Made by a program: the position numbers and the translations under genes
Shown here: positions 9,276 through 18,952 of the stretch, piece by piece
Layout: every line of letters begins with the position of its first letter
How positions within the stretch are numbered: position 1 is the stretch's first letter
The notes under the pieces: model-generated
What the model was told of the DNA's origin: nothing
What the model saw: only the letters and a program-made list of their open reading frames with translations
Databases searched by the model: none
DNA from: Bacteroidota bacterium
GTDB lineage: Bacteria; Bacteroidota; Bacteroidia; Chitinophagales; Chitinophagaceae
Length of the DNA: 64,000 bases
Direction: 5' to 3'
NCBI GenBank assembly: GCA_016712665.1
Contig: JADJQP010000007.1
Coordinates: forward strand, 1 to 64,000

Positions 9276-9881
9276 TTATTTTTCGTATTTCCAGTTTCGT
9301 TTTTTTCCTTCGGCTATCCATTCTAAGGCTTGAAGCATCCGTTTTTCTTTGGTTGCATCTGTTTTTGCATCTGTAATCCATTCAAGATATTCGCGTTGAG
9401 CAGCCTTTGTAAAGACTTCAAAATGGTGCAAGGCATTTTTGTTTTTTGTAAGCATCGTTTTAAATTCAGGAGGCATCAGAATTTCTGCTTTTGGCTTTAC
9501 TATTTTTGGCACCTTGATTCCTTTTTCATTGAATGCCATGGCCTCTTTCATCCAGGCAATTAATTTTTTGTCAGATGGAAGGTCTGTTATGGAACGGATT
9601 TTACCTAAATGTCCCATCGAAGATTCCTCAGTAGCCTTATCCAAAAGACTGGGATCCTTCATAAGGGATGCTTTCCAAAATCCAAATGCGCAATGTTGTT
9701 TAAAAGCAGCCATACTGCACATGGGAGCTCCCCTGTAATCAAAATGTGGGAATCCCCACTTGATTCTTTCTTCGGCGAGCGGACAAGCATGATGTACTAG
9801 GGCTCTTAGATGATGCAAAATGGGTTGCGCAAAGGGTTCTGCATTCAAAATATATTGATCAACCTGGGTGGACGTAGACAT
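9276..9881 (-). CDS. DUF1801 plus YdeI/OmdA domain protein
   Basis: This 201-residue cytosolic protein has two parts. The N-terminal DUF1801 (YdhG-like) part includes 'ALVHHACPLAEERIKWGFPHFDY' and HCAFGFWKASLM. The C-terminal YdeI/OmpD-associated part includes 'VPKIVKPKAEILMPPEFKTML', 'KNALHHFEVFTKAAQREYLEW' and 'DAKTDATKEKRMLQALEWIAEG'. The combination is common in Bacteroidota. YdeI relatives have been linked to bacteriocin and stress tolerance, but the mechanism is unknown. It sits 22 bp upstream of rarA on the same strand, so the two may be co-transcribed. Confidence 0.82.
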   Translation of the reverse strand: MSTSTQVDQYILNAEPFAQPILHHLRALVHHACPLAEERIKWGFPHFDYRGAPMCSMAAFKQHCAFGFWKASLMKDPSLLDKATEESSMGHLGKIRSITDLPSDKKLIAWMKEAMAFNEKGIKVPKIVKPKAEILMPPEFKTMLTKNKNALHHFEVFTKAAQREYLEWITDAKTDATKEKRMLQALEWIAEGKKRNWKYEK

Positions 9882-9948
9882 AAAATAGAAGTATGAATGG
9901 CAAAAATAAAAAATATTTATTGCCGGATTTGTTTTTTAGTTTTACGCT

Positions 9949-11115
9949 ATGGCATTGATCAGCGCAGAAAAAATCTTTAATGGCTATGATTTTTTTTCGA
10001 AAAATACTGTTTTGAAAATTTCTGAGGAGGGCATTATTGAAGAAATCTTTCAAACAAATCATTTGGAAGGAGTCAACATGTATAAGGGAATATTGATGCC
10101 CGGAATGATTAATGCCCATTGTCATTTAGAACTGTCTCACTTAAGAAATCAAATGCAGAGGGGGGAGGGATTGGTTGGTTTTTTGCTTTCAATAGTACGG
10201 AACCGTGAACAGGCGACCGAAAACGAAAAACAATTGGCTATAGAAGGTGCAGAAAGGGAAATGATGCAGAACGGAATTGTAGCAGTAGGCGATATCAGCA
10301 ATACCATAGATACTTTGCCACAAAAATCGAAGGGGAATCTTCGCTATCACACGTTTGTGGAGTGTTTTGGTTTAAAACCTGAGCGAGCCGTTGACATTCG
10401 AAATCAGGCAAAAGAACTTCAACAGGAATTCTTAAAATACCATAACAGTACTGTGGTGTTACATGCCCCGTACTCTGTTTCAAATCAATTGATTGCTCTT
10501 ATAGATACGTTGAATTCTTCACAAATTACCTGCATTCATAATCAGGAATGTTTGGCTGAAAATGAATTGTTTTTAAACAGAAGTGGCGACTTTCTGCAAC
10601 TCTTTGATGCGATCCATTTTGATATAAACCTTTTTGAAAGCGAACATTTAAATTCTATACAAACCTATTTGCCAAAATGTGTTCTGCAGAAGAAAATGAT
10701 ACTGGTACATAATACGGTGAGCTCTGAAGAAGATGTGCGATGGGCAAATGGTTTGGATAAAGAAATTTTTTGGTGTCTTTGTCCTAAAGCAAATTTGTAC
10801 ATTGAGGATAGCTTGCCTGATATTGAAATGATGTTGCGGAATGATTGTGAAATTATTTTGGGTACAGATAGTTTGGCATCCAATGATACGCTCAGCATTT
10901 GGGAAGAAATTAAAACCATCCATCAGCACAAACCAAAAATACCGATAGTTAACATGTTGCGATGGGCTACCAGTGCTGGCGCAAAGGCTTTGGGAATGGA
11001 TGCAATGCTGGGTAGTATTGAAGTAGGCAAGAGGCCGGGTATCCTACAAATTGCATTAGACCATACAGATGCGTTGCATTTTTCTGAAGAAAGTAAGGTT
11101 GAGGTATTGTTCTAG
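9949..11115 (+). CDS. Amidohydrolase-superfamily deaminase (chlorohydrolase / aminofutalosine deaminase-like)
   Basis: This cytosolic metal-dependent hydrolase has 388 residues and an alpha/beta-barrel of the SsnA/TrzN/MtaD group. The first metal-ligand motif is present (GMINAHCHLELSH, about residues 56-68). Later come 'VVLHAPYSVSN', 'TCIHNQECLAENELF', 'KMILVHNTVS', LCPKANLYIEDSLPD, and the aspartate ligand in 'IILGTDSLASNDTLSIWEE'. It ends with the beta-sandwich return 'GSIEVGKRPGILQI'. Similarity in size and motif to aminodeoxyfutalosine deaminase (MqnX, menaquinone synthesis) makes that one candidate role, but no other mqn gene is in the window. It is a single-gene unit, convergent with the next gene. 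Confidence 0.78.
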   Translation: MALISAEKIFNGYDFFSKNTVLKISEEGIIEEIFQTNHLEGVNMYKGILMPGMINAHCHLELSHLRNQMQRGEGLVGFLLSIVRNREQATENEKQLAIEGAEREMMQNGIVAVGDISNTIDTLPQKSKGNLRYHTFVECFGLKPERAVDIRNQAKELQQEFLKYHNSTVVLHAPYSVSNQLIALIDTLNSSQITCIHNQECLAENELFLNRSGDFLQLFDAIHFDINLFESEHLNSIQTYLPKCVLQKKMILVHNTVSSEEDVRWANGLDKEIFWCLCPKANLYIEDSLPDIEMMLRNDCEIILGTDSLASNDTLSIWEEIKTIHQHKPKIPIVNMLRWATSAGAKALGMDAMLGSIEVGKRPGILQIALDHTDALHFSEESKVEVLF

Positions 11116-11121
11116 ATTGCG

Positions 11122-13020
11122 TTATTTTTCTATGATTAGCTTTTGGACCGGCTGATTATCAACTTTAATAAAATAGATGCCGGGTGCAAGATATCTTGTA
11201 TTGATTTCTGTTGCTTTGGTAGCTGTGAAATGCAGTACTTTTAGAATTGAAAAGGGTCCATCATAAATGGTTATTTTTGTAAAAGCAATTTCAGATTCGA
11301 CAGAAATTATGCTCGATGCAGGATTGGGAAATATTTTTAATAGGATATTTTTTTCAAAATGTTCTATTCCGGAAACTACAACTGTTTTGCAAATGGAGGT
11401 ATCAATGCAGCCATTTTGGTTTACAATAACAGCATAATTCCCACTTACTGGAGGGGTGTACGATTGGGTGAAAATTCCCGGAATCAGTGTGTTGCTGTTG
11501 CAATCTAGCCATTGGTAGCTAGCGCCACTAGCCAAAGCAGAGAGTGTAGGTCCGTTTTGTATGATACCATTATTTGCTGTTAGAATGGTTAGATTCAGGT
11601 TGATGAAACTATCGCATCCAACTACATTCAAAAGCGTGTCAAGGTATAGTCCGGAATTGACGATGTTATTGCCATTAAATGTGTACGAATAGCAAGCACT
11701 ATCAGTGATAAAACTTGTGGTTGCCTGGTTGATGGTCAGATTTAAGAAGATCAAACTATCGCAGCCAAATGCACTCACAAGTGTGTCTAAATAGATACCA
11801 GACAGGTTAATATTGTTTCCATTAAAAAAGTAGGAGGCACAGGCCGTATCAGTAATATTGGAAATAATCGGATTGGAAATGGTCAGAACCGTATCAGCAG
11901 TACATCCGGCACCATAACTATCTTTGACAGTAAGTGTGTATACACCTGAGCACAAGTTACTAAAGGTATTGTTTGGAACAAACGGTCCTCCATTTAAACT
12001 GTATTGGTAGGGAGGTGTACCACCTGTTGGATTAGATACTATGGTGCCGGGTCCTCCTATAGCATTTGGGTATATGGCTGCATTGAAATTGACCAAAATG
12101 GTTGCTGTAGCAGTGCACCCAGCTTGGGTTGCCGTTACCGTATAGATTCCTGGCGTTGTGGCTGTAATAGAAGGAGTAGTAGCCCCTCCAGGCATCCAAA
12201 TGTAATTTATTTGTGGACCTTGCATCGAGTTGGCAGTATAGTCAATAATATTCGCAAAGAGATTGGTCGCATTTGGTGCCGGACTATGAAAGGACGGTGC
12301 CGTAATTCCCCCAAAAAGAACCAAGCCATTTCCCCATATTTTTTTACATAAAATATCAACACCTCCACCTGCACCTGCAATTAGGGAAGTTGTATTGCCC
12401 CCGCTAATGTACGAATGCGAGTAGCTACCTCCCAAAAAGGGCCCGTATCCAGCAGGTGTGTAAGGCCCAGTTCCAATAGGATCTAGCGGCGTAACATAAA
12501 CAGTGTATTGTGGATTGCTATAAATATTTTCGACACCACCAAAACCAAAAGGAGTAATTAGTGCACCAGCATTTGGTGCCCGATTAATCAGAAGTCTTCC
12601 ACCTGTATTTACCCATGACTCAATCAAGGGTAGGTTAGCAGCTAAATATGCAGTTTGACTTGCTTCATTGCCATCTGAACCTTCTAAATAGATGAACTGT
12701 GTATTAGGAGAAAATAGAAACGCGGCATTGGCATTTGCATTTCCATAAGTAGATGGGGACCAATTGTTACCAAAAACGGTATTGAGTGCCAAATCGTAAC
12801 TAGAAGAACCCCAGGGATTCCCATCCCTTATGAAATATTTATTACCGGGGGTGGGAGGGTTATTGATGCCGATAAAATTTGCGCTTAAAGTGGGATAAGC
12901 GCAAGGCACACCTGGTGGATTTTGAGAAATGGTAACGCTACATTGTGCCGCAAGAGGCATTCTATACAAAGTAATTGACAAAAGGAGCAGCAGATGCAAA
13001 AAAAAGGGCGCTTTAAACAT
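11122..13020 (-). CDS. T9SS-secreted surface protein with SprB-like repeats
   Basis: This 632-residue secreted protein has a signal peptide (MFKAPFFLHLLLLLSITLYR, then MPLAAQ). A first domain of about 250 residues, rich in Gly/Asn/Tyr, has 'SWVNTGGRLLINRAPNAG', which resembles a ThuA/flavodoxin-like extracellular fold, though I am not sure. A SprB-type segment 'GGTPPYQYSLNGGPF' follows, then two tandem units of about 47 residues (FNGNNINLSGIYLDTL...GCDS and FNGNNIVNSGLYLDTL...GCDS). The end is a type A sorting domain: 'KIFPNPASSIISVESE', 'TEINTRYLAPGIYFIKV' and QKLIIEK. A TACCTTCA box on the minus strand near 13045 may be its -10. The export route is inferred from the C-terminal domain. Confidence 0.82.
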   Translation of the reverse strand: MFKAPFFLHLLLLLSITLYRMPLAAQCSVTISQNPPGVPCAYPTLSANFIGINNPPTPGNKYFIRDGNPWGSSSYDLALNTVFGNNWSPSTYGNANANAAFLFSPNTQFIYLEGSDGNEASQTAYLAANLPLIESWVNTGGRLLINRAPNAGALITPFGFGGVENIYSNPQYTVYVTPLDPIGTGPYTPAGYGPFLGGSYSHSYISGGNTTSLIAGAGGGVDILCKKIWGNGLVLFGGITAPSFHSPAPNATNLFANIIDYTANSMQGPQINYIWMPGGATTPSITATTPGIYTVTATQAGCTATATILVNFNAAIYPNAIGGPGTIVSNPTGGTPPYQYSLNGGPFVPNNTFSNLCSGVYTLTVKDSYGAGCTADTVLTISNPIISNITDTACASYFFNGNNINLSGIYLDTLVSAFGCDSLIFLNLTINQATTSFITDSACYSYTFNGNNIVNSGLYLDTLLNVVGCDSFINLNLTILTANNGIIQNGPTLSALASGASYQWLDCNSNTLIPGIFTQSYTPPVSGNYAVIVNQNGCIDTSICKTVVVSGIEHFEKNILLKIFPNPASSIISVESEIAFTKITIYDGPFSILKVLHFTATKATEINTRYLAPGIYFIKVDNQPVQKLIIEK

Positions 13021-13297
13021 TTTAGGTTTTGTTTATGTGAAGGTAGGTGAACTCGTAGCATTTGGCAAGTGCATTAACAATTTATACCTTGATAAATCAC
13101 TGCGCTGAAGCATGTTCTTTTTTCTATGGACCATGAAAATAGTGAATTTGTTTCAAGCTACAATATTCCCTATTTATACGGACAAGAAGTGAAGCATCCT
13201 AAAACGGACGTTTTCTAAAATTGAAATCTGAAGAGTTAGAATTACAAACTGCGGTATTCGTATAGATTCCAAAATAAAAAAATAAAATGCCCACTGT

Positions 13298-14980
13298 TTA
13301 ACTCAAATATTTAGCGACAATAGGAACCCGGCGCCCAACACCAAAGGCTTTCGGAGATACCCGAATGATAGGGCAAAACTGATTGCGTTTGTATTCATTT
13401 ACGTTCACCAATTTCATGGTTCGCTCTACAATTGATTTCTCAAATCCCAAGGCGATAATTTCTTTTGGACCTTGACGACGTTCGATATATTGATACAGAA
13501 TGGCATCCAGTATTCGATAGTCGGGGAGCGAGTCACTATCTTTTTGATTAGGGCGTAGTTCTGCACTAGGTGCTTTGTTGATGATATTTTGTGGGATGAT
13601 TTCTCCATTTCGGTTGATGTACTTCGCCAGTTCGTACACTTGCATCTTATATACATCGCCAAGCACTGCAATGCCACCAGCCATATCGCCATATAGGGTA
13701 CCATATCCGGTAGCACATTCACTTTTATTGGTGGTATTTAATAATATCAAATTGAATTTATTGGCGATGGCCATCAAAAGATTTCCTCTGGTGCGCGCTT
13801 GAATATTTTCTTCGGCCACATTAAAGGGTAAATCTTCAAATACAGGTTTTAACTCATTCATAAAAGCATCAAAAATATTTTTGATAGGAATGGTGTCATA
13901 TGGGTTCTGCAAATTTTGGGAAAGTTGTTCTGCATCACTCACCGAATGGGAGGTAGAAAACTGGGAAGGAAGTAATATGGCGCGAACATTCTCCTTTCCA
14001 AGCGCCTTGCAGGCAATGGCTAGTGTAACTGCCGAATCGATGCCCCCACTAGAACCCAGAATGGCTTTGGTGAAACCCATTTTGGAAAAATAATCTCTAA
14101 TGCCCATTACCAGGGCATCATGAATTTTATCAATATTTAAAGTAGCATCATAGTGAGATGGATTCAATTCTGAATTTGGCAAGGTAGAAGCTTCCGCTAA
14201 AATTTCAGATTGAACCAGTCCTTCTTCATCAAATTCTACTAGAATGCTGTCCTCTTCAAAATACTTTCCTTCCTTGATTAAATGAGAGTCTTTATCAAAA
14301 ATAAGGGAGCCTCCATCAAATACGATTTCTGTCTGCGAACCGACGGCATTGCAGTATAATAGAGGAATTTTGTATTTTAATACATTCGCTTTAATAATGG
14401 CTTTTCGGTCTTCGATATGTGTATAGTCAAAAGGCGATGCACTGAGGTTGATCATCAGATCGGGTGCTTGTTGAATCAATTTATCCATTGGGCAAATTCG
14501 GTACAGCGGATTATTGCCGAGATTCCAGATATCTTCTCAAACCGTAACGGCCAGCTTTTTTCCTTTGAATTGCATCACATGCCAATCATACGCTGGTTCA
14601 AAATAACGATACTCGTCAAAGACATCATACGTAGGAAGCAATGTTTTATGAACCACATCCTGAATTTTTTTATCATACAGCAAATAGGCGCTATTAAACA
14701 AATCTTTTCCTTCTGGCACAGAATTATGTGAGGGGCAACCTACAATAACTCCAATGGTGTCGGCATGTTGTGCAATGGCTTGCAGGTAGTGATGGCATTG
14801 TTCTATAAAATCTGTAAATTCCAGAAAATCGCGTGGGGGATATCCGCAGATACATAGCTCTGAAAATACAATCAAATCGGCCCCATTTTTTTTAGCTTCT
14901 TCAATGGCATCAATTATTTTTTCTGTATTCTTTTCGAAATTTCCTATATGATAATTTTGCTGTGCTAAAACGATTTTCAT
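13298..14980 (-). CDS. nadE: Glutamine-dependent NAD+ synthetase with in-frame TGA at the catalytic Cys codon
   Basis: NadE makes NAD+ from deamido-NAD using glutamine. The N-terminal nitrilase-type glutaminase has FSELCICGYPP (catalytic Glu region), HKTLLPTYDVFDEYRYFEP (catalytic Lys) and then KKLAVTV-TGA-EDIWNLG. The nucleophilic Cys of the TVCEDIW motif is replaced by TGA at 14537-14539. The frame continues with no shift: 'PLYRICPMDKL', 'MINLSASPFDY'. The C-terminal synthetase domain is complete: 'AILGSSGGIDSAVTLAIA' P-loop, NTTNKSECATGYGTLYGD, 'APSAELRPNQKDSDSLPDY' and 'FCPIIRVSPKAFGVGRR'. Length is about 560 residues. ATG 14980 was chosen as the family-like MKIVLAQQNYHIGNF start. A Cys-to-stop change or a Cys-to-Sec substitution would both look like this. 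Confidence 0.9.
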
Positions 14981-15262
14981 GATTCAAAAGTAAAACAATT
15001 TTGGGCATGCCGATTCAATAAATTTTTTCCCGAAACCCTGCCTTTTATCGATTCTGCTTTCGATAGATTCCATCCTCCTTGCACTCGATTGTACTATTTT
15101 CAGGCTATATCGGCATTGCCGTTGTAAAAATAGTAATTCGTTTGGACTCACTTATAATTACAAATGCTATTGAAATCCAATAGATAATGGTTTTGCAGTA
15201 TGCGAATTCAATTTCAACCTTGAAAAGTCAAAATATGTCAATAAAATGGAACAACTTCTGAT

Positions 15263-16636
15263 TTATGCAGATTGCATCTCAGCGAAATACTTATGAAAGT
15301 ATGGGATGGTTTCAATTCCTTTATAAAAATTAACCACATCAAATTTTTCATTAGGCGAATGGATATTGTCATTGTCTAATCCAAAACCCATCAGAACGGT
15401 CTTGAGTCCTAATGTTTTTTCAAATAAAGCAATAATAGGAATACTGCCACCACCTCGTGTAGGAATGGGTTTTTTGCCAAAGGTAGTTTCCAGCGCTTTT
15501 TCTGCCGCCTTATACGCGTTCGAATCGGTAGGCGTTACAACTGGTTCTCCACCGTGATGTTCGGTTACTTTTACACTTACACAATCAGGCGCTATTTTAT
15601 TAAAATGCGCCGTAAAGATTTCGGCAATTTTATGGGAGTTTTGATTCGGTACCAAACGCATTGATATTTTAGCAAAGGCCTTTGATGGCAACACCGTTTT
15701 GGCGCCTTCACCAATATAGCCACCCCAAATGCCATTGAGTTCCATGGTAGGACGCACACCGGTTCTCTCTAAGGTAGTATATCCTTTTTCGCCCCACACA
15801 TTGTTGATTCCTAATTCAGATTTGTATTCTTCCAAAACAAAAGGTGCGGTATTGAGCGCCGTTCTTTCAGCTGTAGTGAGTTCTTGCACATCATCATAAA
15901 ACCCATCTACTACTATATGATTATTTTCATCGTGTAATGATGCAATCATTTTGCTTAAAATGGTAATGGGGTTGGCCACTGCACCGCCATATACACCGCT
16001 GTGCAAATCTCGATTAGGACCGGTAACTTCAACTTCCATATAAGCAAGCCCACGTAATCCGGTTTCAATACTGGGATGTTCCATACTAATCATGGACGTA
16101 TCGCTTACCAGTACAATATCAGCCTTAAGTTTTTCCTTATTATCTTCTAAAAATTTTCCCAGATTGGTACTGCCCACTTCCTCTTCACCTTCAATAATAA
16201 ATTTTACATTGCAGGCCAAACTGTTAGTGGCATGCATACATTCAAGCGCCTTTACGTGCATAAACATTTGACCTTTATCGTCGCACGAACCACGGGCATA
16301 TATTTTGCCATCTACTACCACAGGCTCAAAGGGGCCACTTGTCCATAAGTCTAACGGATCAGGAGGTTGTACGTCATAATGACCATAGGTAAGTATAGTA
16401 GGTAAGGATGGGTCAATTATTTTTTCAGCGTAAACAATCGGGTGCCCAGCGGTGCTACAAACTTCCGCAATTTCGCAACCGGCTTGCAATAAAGCATTTT
16501 TTACAGCTTCAGCACACTGTGCGGTATCCTTATTCTTTGTAGAATCGGCGCTTACAGAGGGTATACGCAATAGGTCGAACAATTCATTTAAGAAACGGTC
16601 TTTATGTTCAATTTGATAATTATGGCAATTTTGCAT
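15263..16636 (-). CDS. M20-family dipeptidase
   Basis: This cytosolic zinc dipeptidase of 457 residues is related to CNDP/PepV-type enzymes. Motifs in order: DLLRIPSVSADS; LTYGHYDVQPPDPLDLW with the first His and Asp; KIYARGSCDDKGQMFMHVKA with the bridging Asp; IEGEEEVGSTNL with the general base Glu and a ligand Glu; VLVSDTSMISMEHPSIETG; the lid-domain segment 'GPNRDLHSGVYGGAVANPI'; and 'GGGSIPIIALFEKTLG' with 'DNDNIHSPNEKFDV', the last His ligand. The start at 16636 is followed at once by the conserved N-terminal helix. It is intact and monocistronic, with 264 bp of featureless DNA downstream. Confidence 0.9.
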   Translation of the reverse strand: MQNCHNYQIEHKDRFLNELFDLLRIPSVSADSTKNKDTAQCAEAVKNALLQAGCEIAEVCSTAGHPIVYAEKIIDPSLPTILTYGHYDVQPPDPLDLWTSGPFEPVVVDGKIYARGSCDDKGQMFMHVKALECMHATNSLACNVKFIIEGEEEVGSTNLGKFLEDNKEKLKADIVLVSDTSMISMEHPSIETGLRGLAYMEVEVTGPNRDLHSGVYGGAVANPITILSKMIASLHDENNHIVVDGFYDDVQELTTAERTALNTAPFVLEEYKSELGINNVWGEKGYTTLERTGVRPTMELNGIWGGYIGEGAKTVLPSKAFAKISMRLVPNQNSHKIAEIFTAHFNKIAPDCVSVKVTEHHGGEPVVTPTDSNAYKAAEKALETTFGKKPIPTRGGGSIPIIALFEKTLGLKTVLMGFGLDNDNIHSPNEKFDVVNFYKGIETIPYFHKYFAEMQSA

Positions 16637-16757
16637 GGTTTGACTATTTTTTGTGGTGTAAAGATAATGGTATATTTTATTTGGAAGAATAACAATTCAT
16701 CCTTTATTGCCAACTTTGGTTGGTGAATCTTCGTCTTGAGTAAAAATTTATTATTTT

Positions 16758-18428
16758 ATGCTATTCAGAAATTTACTTCTAACATGCGTCTCGGTTTTTA
16801 TTGTATCCACTGTTGCCAAGGCTCAAGTATATAATTGGGCATACTCAGCTGGAGGCAGTGGTTGGGATGACGTTAAATCAACCTATTTAGGAGATGATCA
16901 AGCCACCTTAGTTACCGGAATGTTTTCCAATACTGCGCAATTTGGGGCTACCTCCTTAACTTCCACAGCCTATCAAGATGCCTTTGTAGCTAAGTATGAT
17001 CAGCAAGGGACACTGCTGTGGGCAAAGGCTATAAGTGGTGATGAACAAGATTGGGGATATAAGGTAACTTCCGATCATAACAATAATGTGTATGTAACGG
17101 GATATTTCCAAAGTAGCTCCCTACATTTTACACCAAATGATTCCTTGATTAAGAATGCACAAAGTAGTAGAAATGTATTTTTGGCAAAGTATAATAGTAG
17201 TGGTGTTTTTCAATGGGCTCGCCTTGGTAGTGGCGGCAATACCAATGCCTATCTAACCTCACGAAGTGTTACTACCGACGACCAAAACAATATCATCATC
17301 AGCGGCGACTATAATAAACAAATAGAATTCAACGGAAATCAGTTACCTGCTACCGGCGGAAGCAATATTTTTATGGTTAAGTATGACCCTAACGGAAATG
17401 TGATTTGGACCAAAGCCGGTGTGTCTAATTCCATTTGCTGGTTTACTGATTTAACTACCGATGGCGCGAACAATATTTACGGCACCGGAAAAATTTCTAC
17501 GCCCATTACGTTTGGAGCAACCACTATTCCTAATCATTCAGGCGATGATCTTGTGATTGCAAAGTTTGACGCCTCAGGAACCCTAGCATGGATGCAGGTT
17601 GTTGGCAATTATATAATGTCCACCACTACCAGCAATAATTTTGATTGTGGTAGCGGTATAAAGGTTGACAATGGAGGGAATGTTTTTGTAGGGGGTAGTT
17701 TATTAGATACCACTTATTATGATGCCAATCTCAATATGTTGATTGTTAAGCAATTTGCCTGTATTACAAAATATAATTCGTCTGGTGTGCAACAATGGCT
17801 CAAAAAATTTGGGAACGATGAAAAGGACATCATAACCGCAATTGATTTGGATGCAAATGGTGATGTATATGCTATTGGAAATTATCGAAACGCGTTTACT
17901 GTGGGGGGTATTACACTGCCTGCATCAAATGTTACAGCAGCTTTTGTTGCCAAGTTTAGTTCCTCAAATGGAAACACGGTTTTTGCACATAAAAACGGCT
18001 CTTCTGTAGACGAAATGGAAGGGTATGGCATCGGTATACATCCTACAAGTGGCAATGTGTATACAGCCGGCAATTATAAATCTACCACTACGTTCAGTAA
18101 TAATACCTTAAACTGTCAAGGCGTTTGGGATATTTACCTAACCTTGCTTGCTAATAATGTAGTACAAGGCCTTTCAGTGGTTGATGACAATGATTTAATG
18201 TCAATTTATCCCAATCCTGCAAGCGATCGATTGAACCTTTCAATGACGAATCCATTGGATCGATTGAATGCCCAAGTTAGCATTTATTCAGTAGTCGGTC
18301 AATTGATGTCGCGCCAAAAGTTGAATGACCAGGATATCGTAGATATTTCTACCTTGGCATCAGGAAATTATATTTTAGAATTGAGCAATGGACAAAAAAC
18401 ACAAAGGAAACCCTTTACAAAAGAGTAA
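16758..18428 (+). CDS. T9SS-secreted SBBP-type beta-propeller protein
   Basis: This is a 556-residue secreted protein. The signal peptide is MLFRNLLLTCVSVFIVSTVA-KAQ. The body holds repeated units of about 55-60 residues of the form 'AFVAKYDQQGTLLWAKAISG' followed by 'VYVTGYF' (SBBP / seven-bladed propeller style), at least six times: FLAKYNSSGVFQWAR, FMVKYDPNGNVIWTK, VIAKFDASGTLAWMQ, CITKYNSSGVQQWLK, FVAKFSSSNGNTVFA. The C-terminal type A sorting domain reads 'SIYPNPASDRLNLSMTNPL', then 'QVSIYSVVGQLMSRQKLND' and 'DISTLASGNYILELSNG'. Ligand and role are unknown. Intact. Confidence 0.85.
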   Translation: MLFRNLLLTCVSVFIVSTVAKAQVYNWAYSAGGSGWDDVKSTYLGDDQATLVTGMFSNTAQFGATSLTSTAYQDAFVAKYDQQGTLLWAKAISGDEQDWGYKVTSDHNNNVYVTGYFQSSSLHFTPNDSLIKNAQSSRNVFLAKYNSSGVFQWARLGSGGNTNAYLTSRSVTTDDQNNIIISGDYNKQIEFNGNQLPATGGSNIFMVKYDPNGNVIWTKAGVSNSICWFTDLTTDGANNIYGTGKISTPITFGATTIPNHSGDDLVIAKFDASGTLAWMQVVGNYIMSTTTSNNFDCGSGIKVDNGGNVFVGGSLLDTTYYDANLNMLIVKQFACITKYNSSGVQQWLKKFGNDEKDIITAIDLDANGDVYAIGNYRNAFTVGGITLPASNVTAAFVAKFSSSNGNTVFAHKNGSSVDEMEGYGIGIHPTSGNVYTAGNYKSTTTFSNNTLNCQGVWDIYLTLLANNVVQGLSVVDDNDLMSIYPNPASDRLNLSMTNPLDRLNAQVSIYSVVGQLMSRQKLNDQDIVDISTLASGNYILELSNGQKTQRKPFTKE

Positions 18429-18469
18429 TCTAAATAAGTAAGGGATTATATTTGTAGAAATATTTTTTT

Positions 18470-18907
18470 ATGGCACGTACTAGCACCTATCTCAATTTTA
18501 ATCGAAACACCGAAGAAGCATTTAACTTTTATAAATCGATTTTTGGCAGCGAATTCGGAAACGACGGAATTGCCCGAATGGGCGATATGCCCCCTATGGA
18601 AGGAATGCCCGAATTGCCAGCAGAAGATAAAAATTTGGTGATGCATGTTGAATTGCCTATTGTAGGAGGTCATATACTTATGGGTACCGACTCTCCGGAG
18701 TCTATGGGCTTTTCTGTAAAATTTGGAAATAATATTTCCATTAATTTGGAGCCCGATACACAAGCTGAAACCAAACGACTGTTTGACGGTTTATCGAAGG
18801 ATGGTACTGTAACCATGGACTTGCAAATGATGTTTTGGGGGGCTTATTTTGGAGCTTGTATTGATAAGTTTGGAGTACAGTGGTCATTTAATTGCGTGGG
18901 AGAATAG
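18470..18907 (+). CDS. VOC-family protein (PhnB / glyoxalase-like)
   Basis: This 145-residue cytosolic protein has the vicinal-oxygen-chelate fold. 'STYLNFNRNTEEAFNFYKSIFG', 'VMHVELPIVGGHILMGTD', 'ISINLEPDTQAETKRLFDGLS' and 'FWGAYFGACIDKFGVQWSFNC' match the PhnB / '3-demethylubiquinone-9 methyltransferase-like' group, whose members are mostly uncharacterised. The ATG follows the upstream secreted-protein stop by 41 bp, so weak read-through is possible. Intact. The substrate is unknown. Confidence 0.85.
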   Translation: MARTSTYLNFNRNTEEAFNFYKSIFGSEFGNDGIARMGDMPPMEGMPELPAEDKNLVMHVELPIVGGHILMGTDSPESMGFSVKFGNNISINLEPDTQAETKRLFDGLSKDGTVTMDLQMMFWGAYFGACIDKFGVQWSFNCVGE

Positions 18908-18952
18908 GCCTGAAGCGCTGTGTGCAGGGAACGCTTAGTTCAATCGCATCCA

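Noticed and set aside
12004..12351. Plus-strand open frame opposite the secreted protein at 11122-13020
   Set aside because: It is a cysteine- and arginine-rich shadow of a Gly/Pro-rich gene with no independent support.
13021..13297. Possible small gene or RNA between nadE and the secreted protein
   Set aside because: The 277 bp is AT-rich with no open frame of note, no hairpin and only a weak promoter-like box on the minus strand.
14537..14539. Genome-wide reassignment of TGA to an amino acid
   Set aside because: TGA is the natural stop of rarA (7985-7987) and of the exported protein ending at 44878, each at the expected end of the protein.
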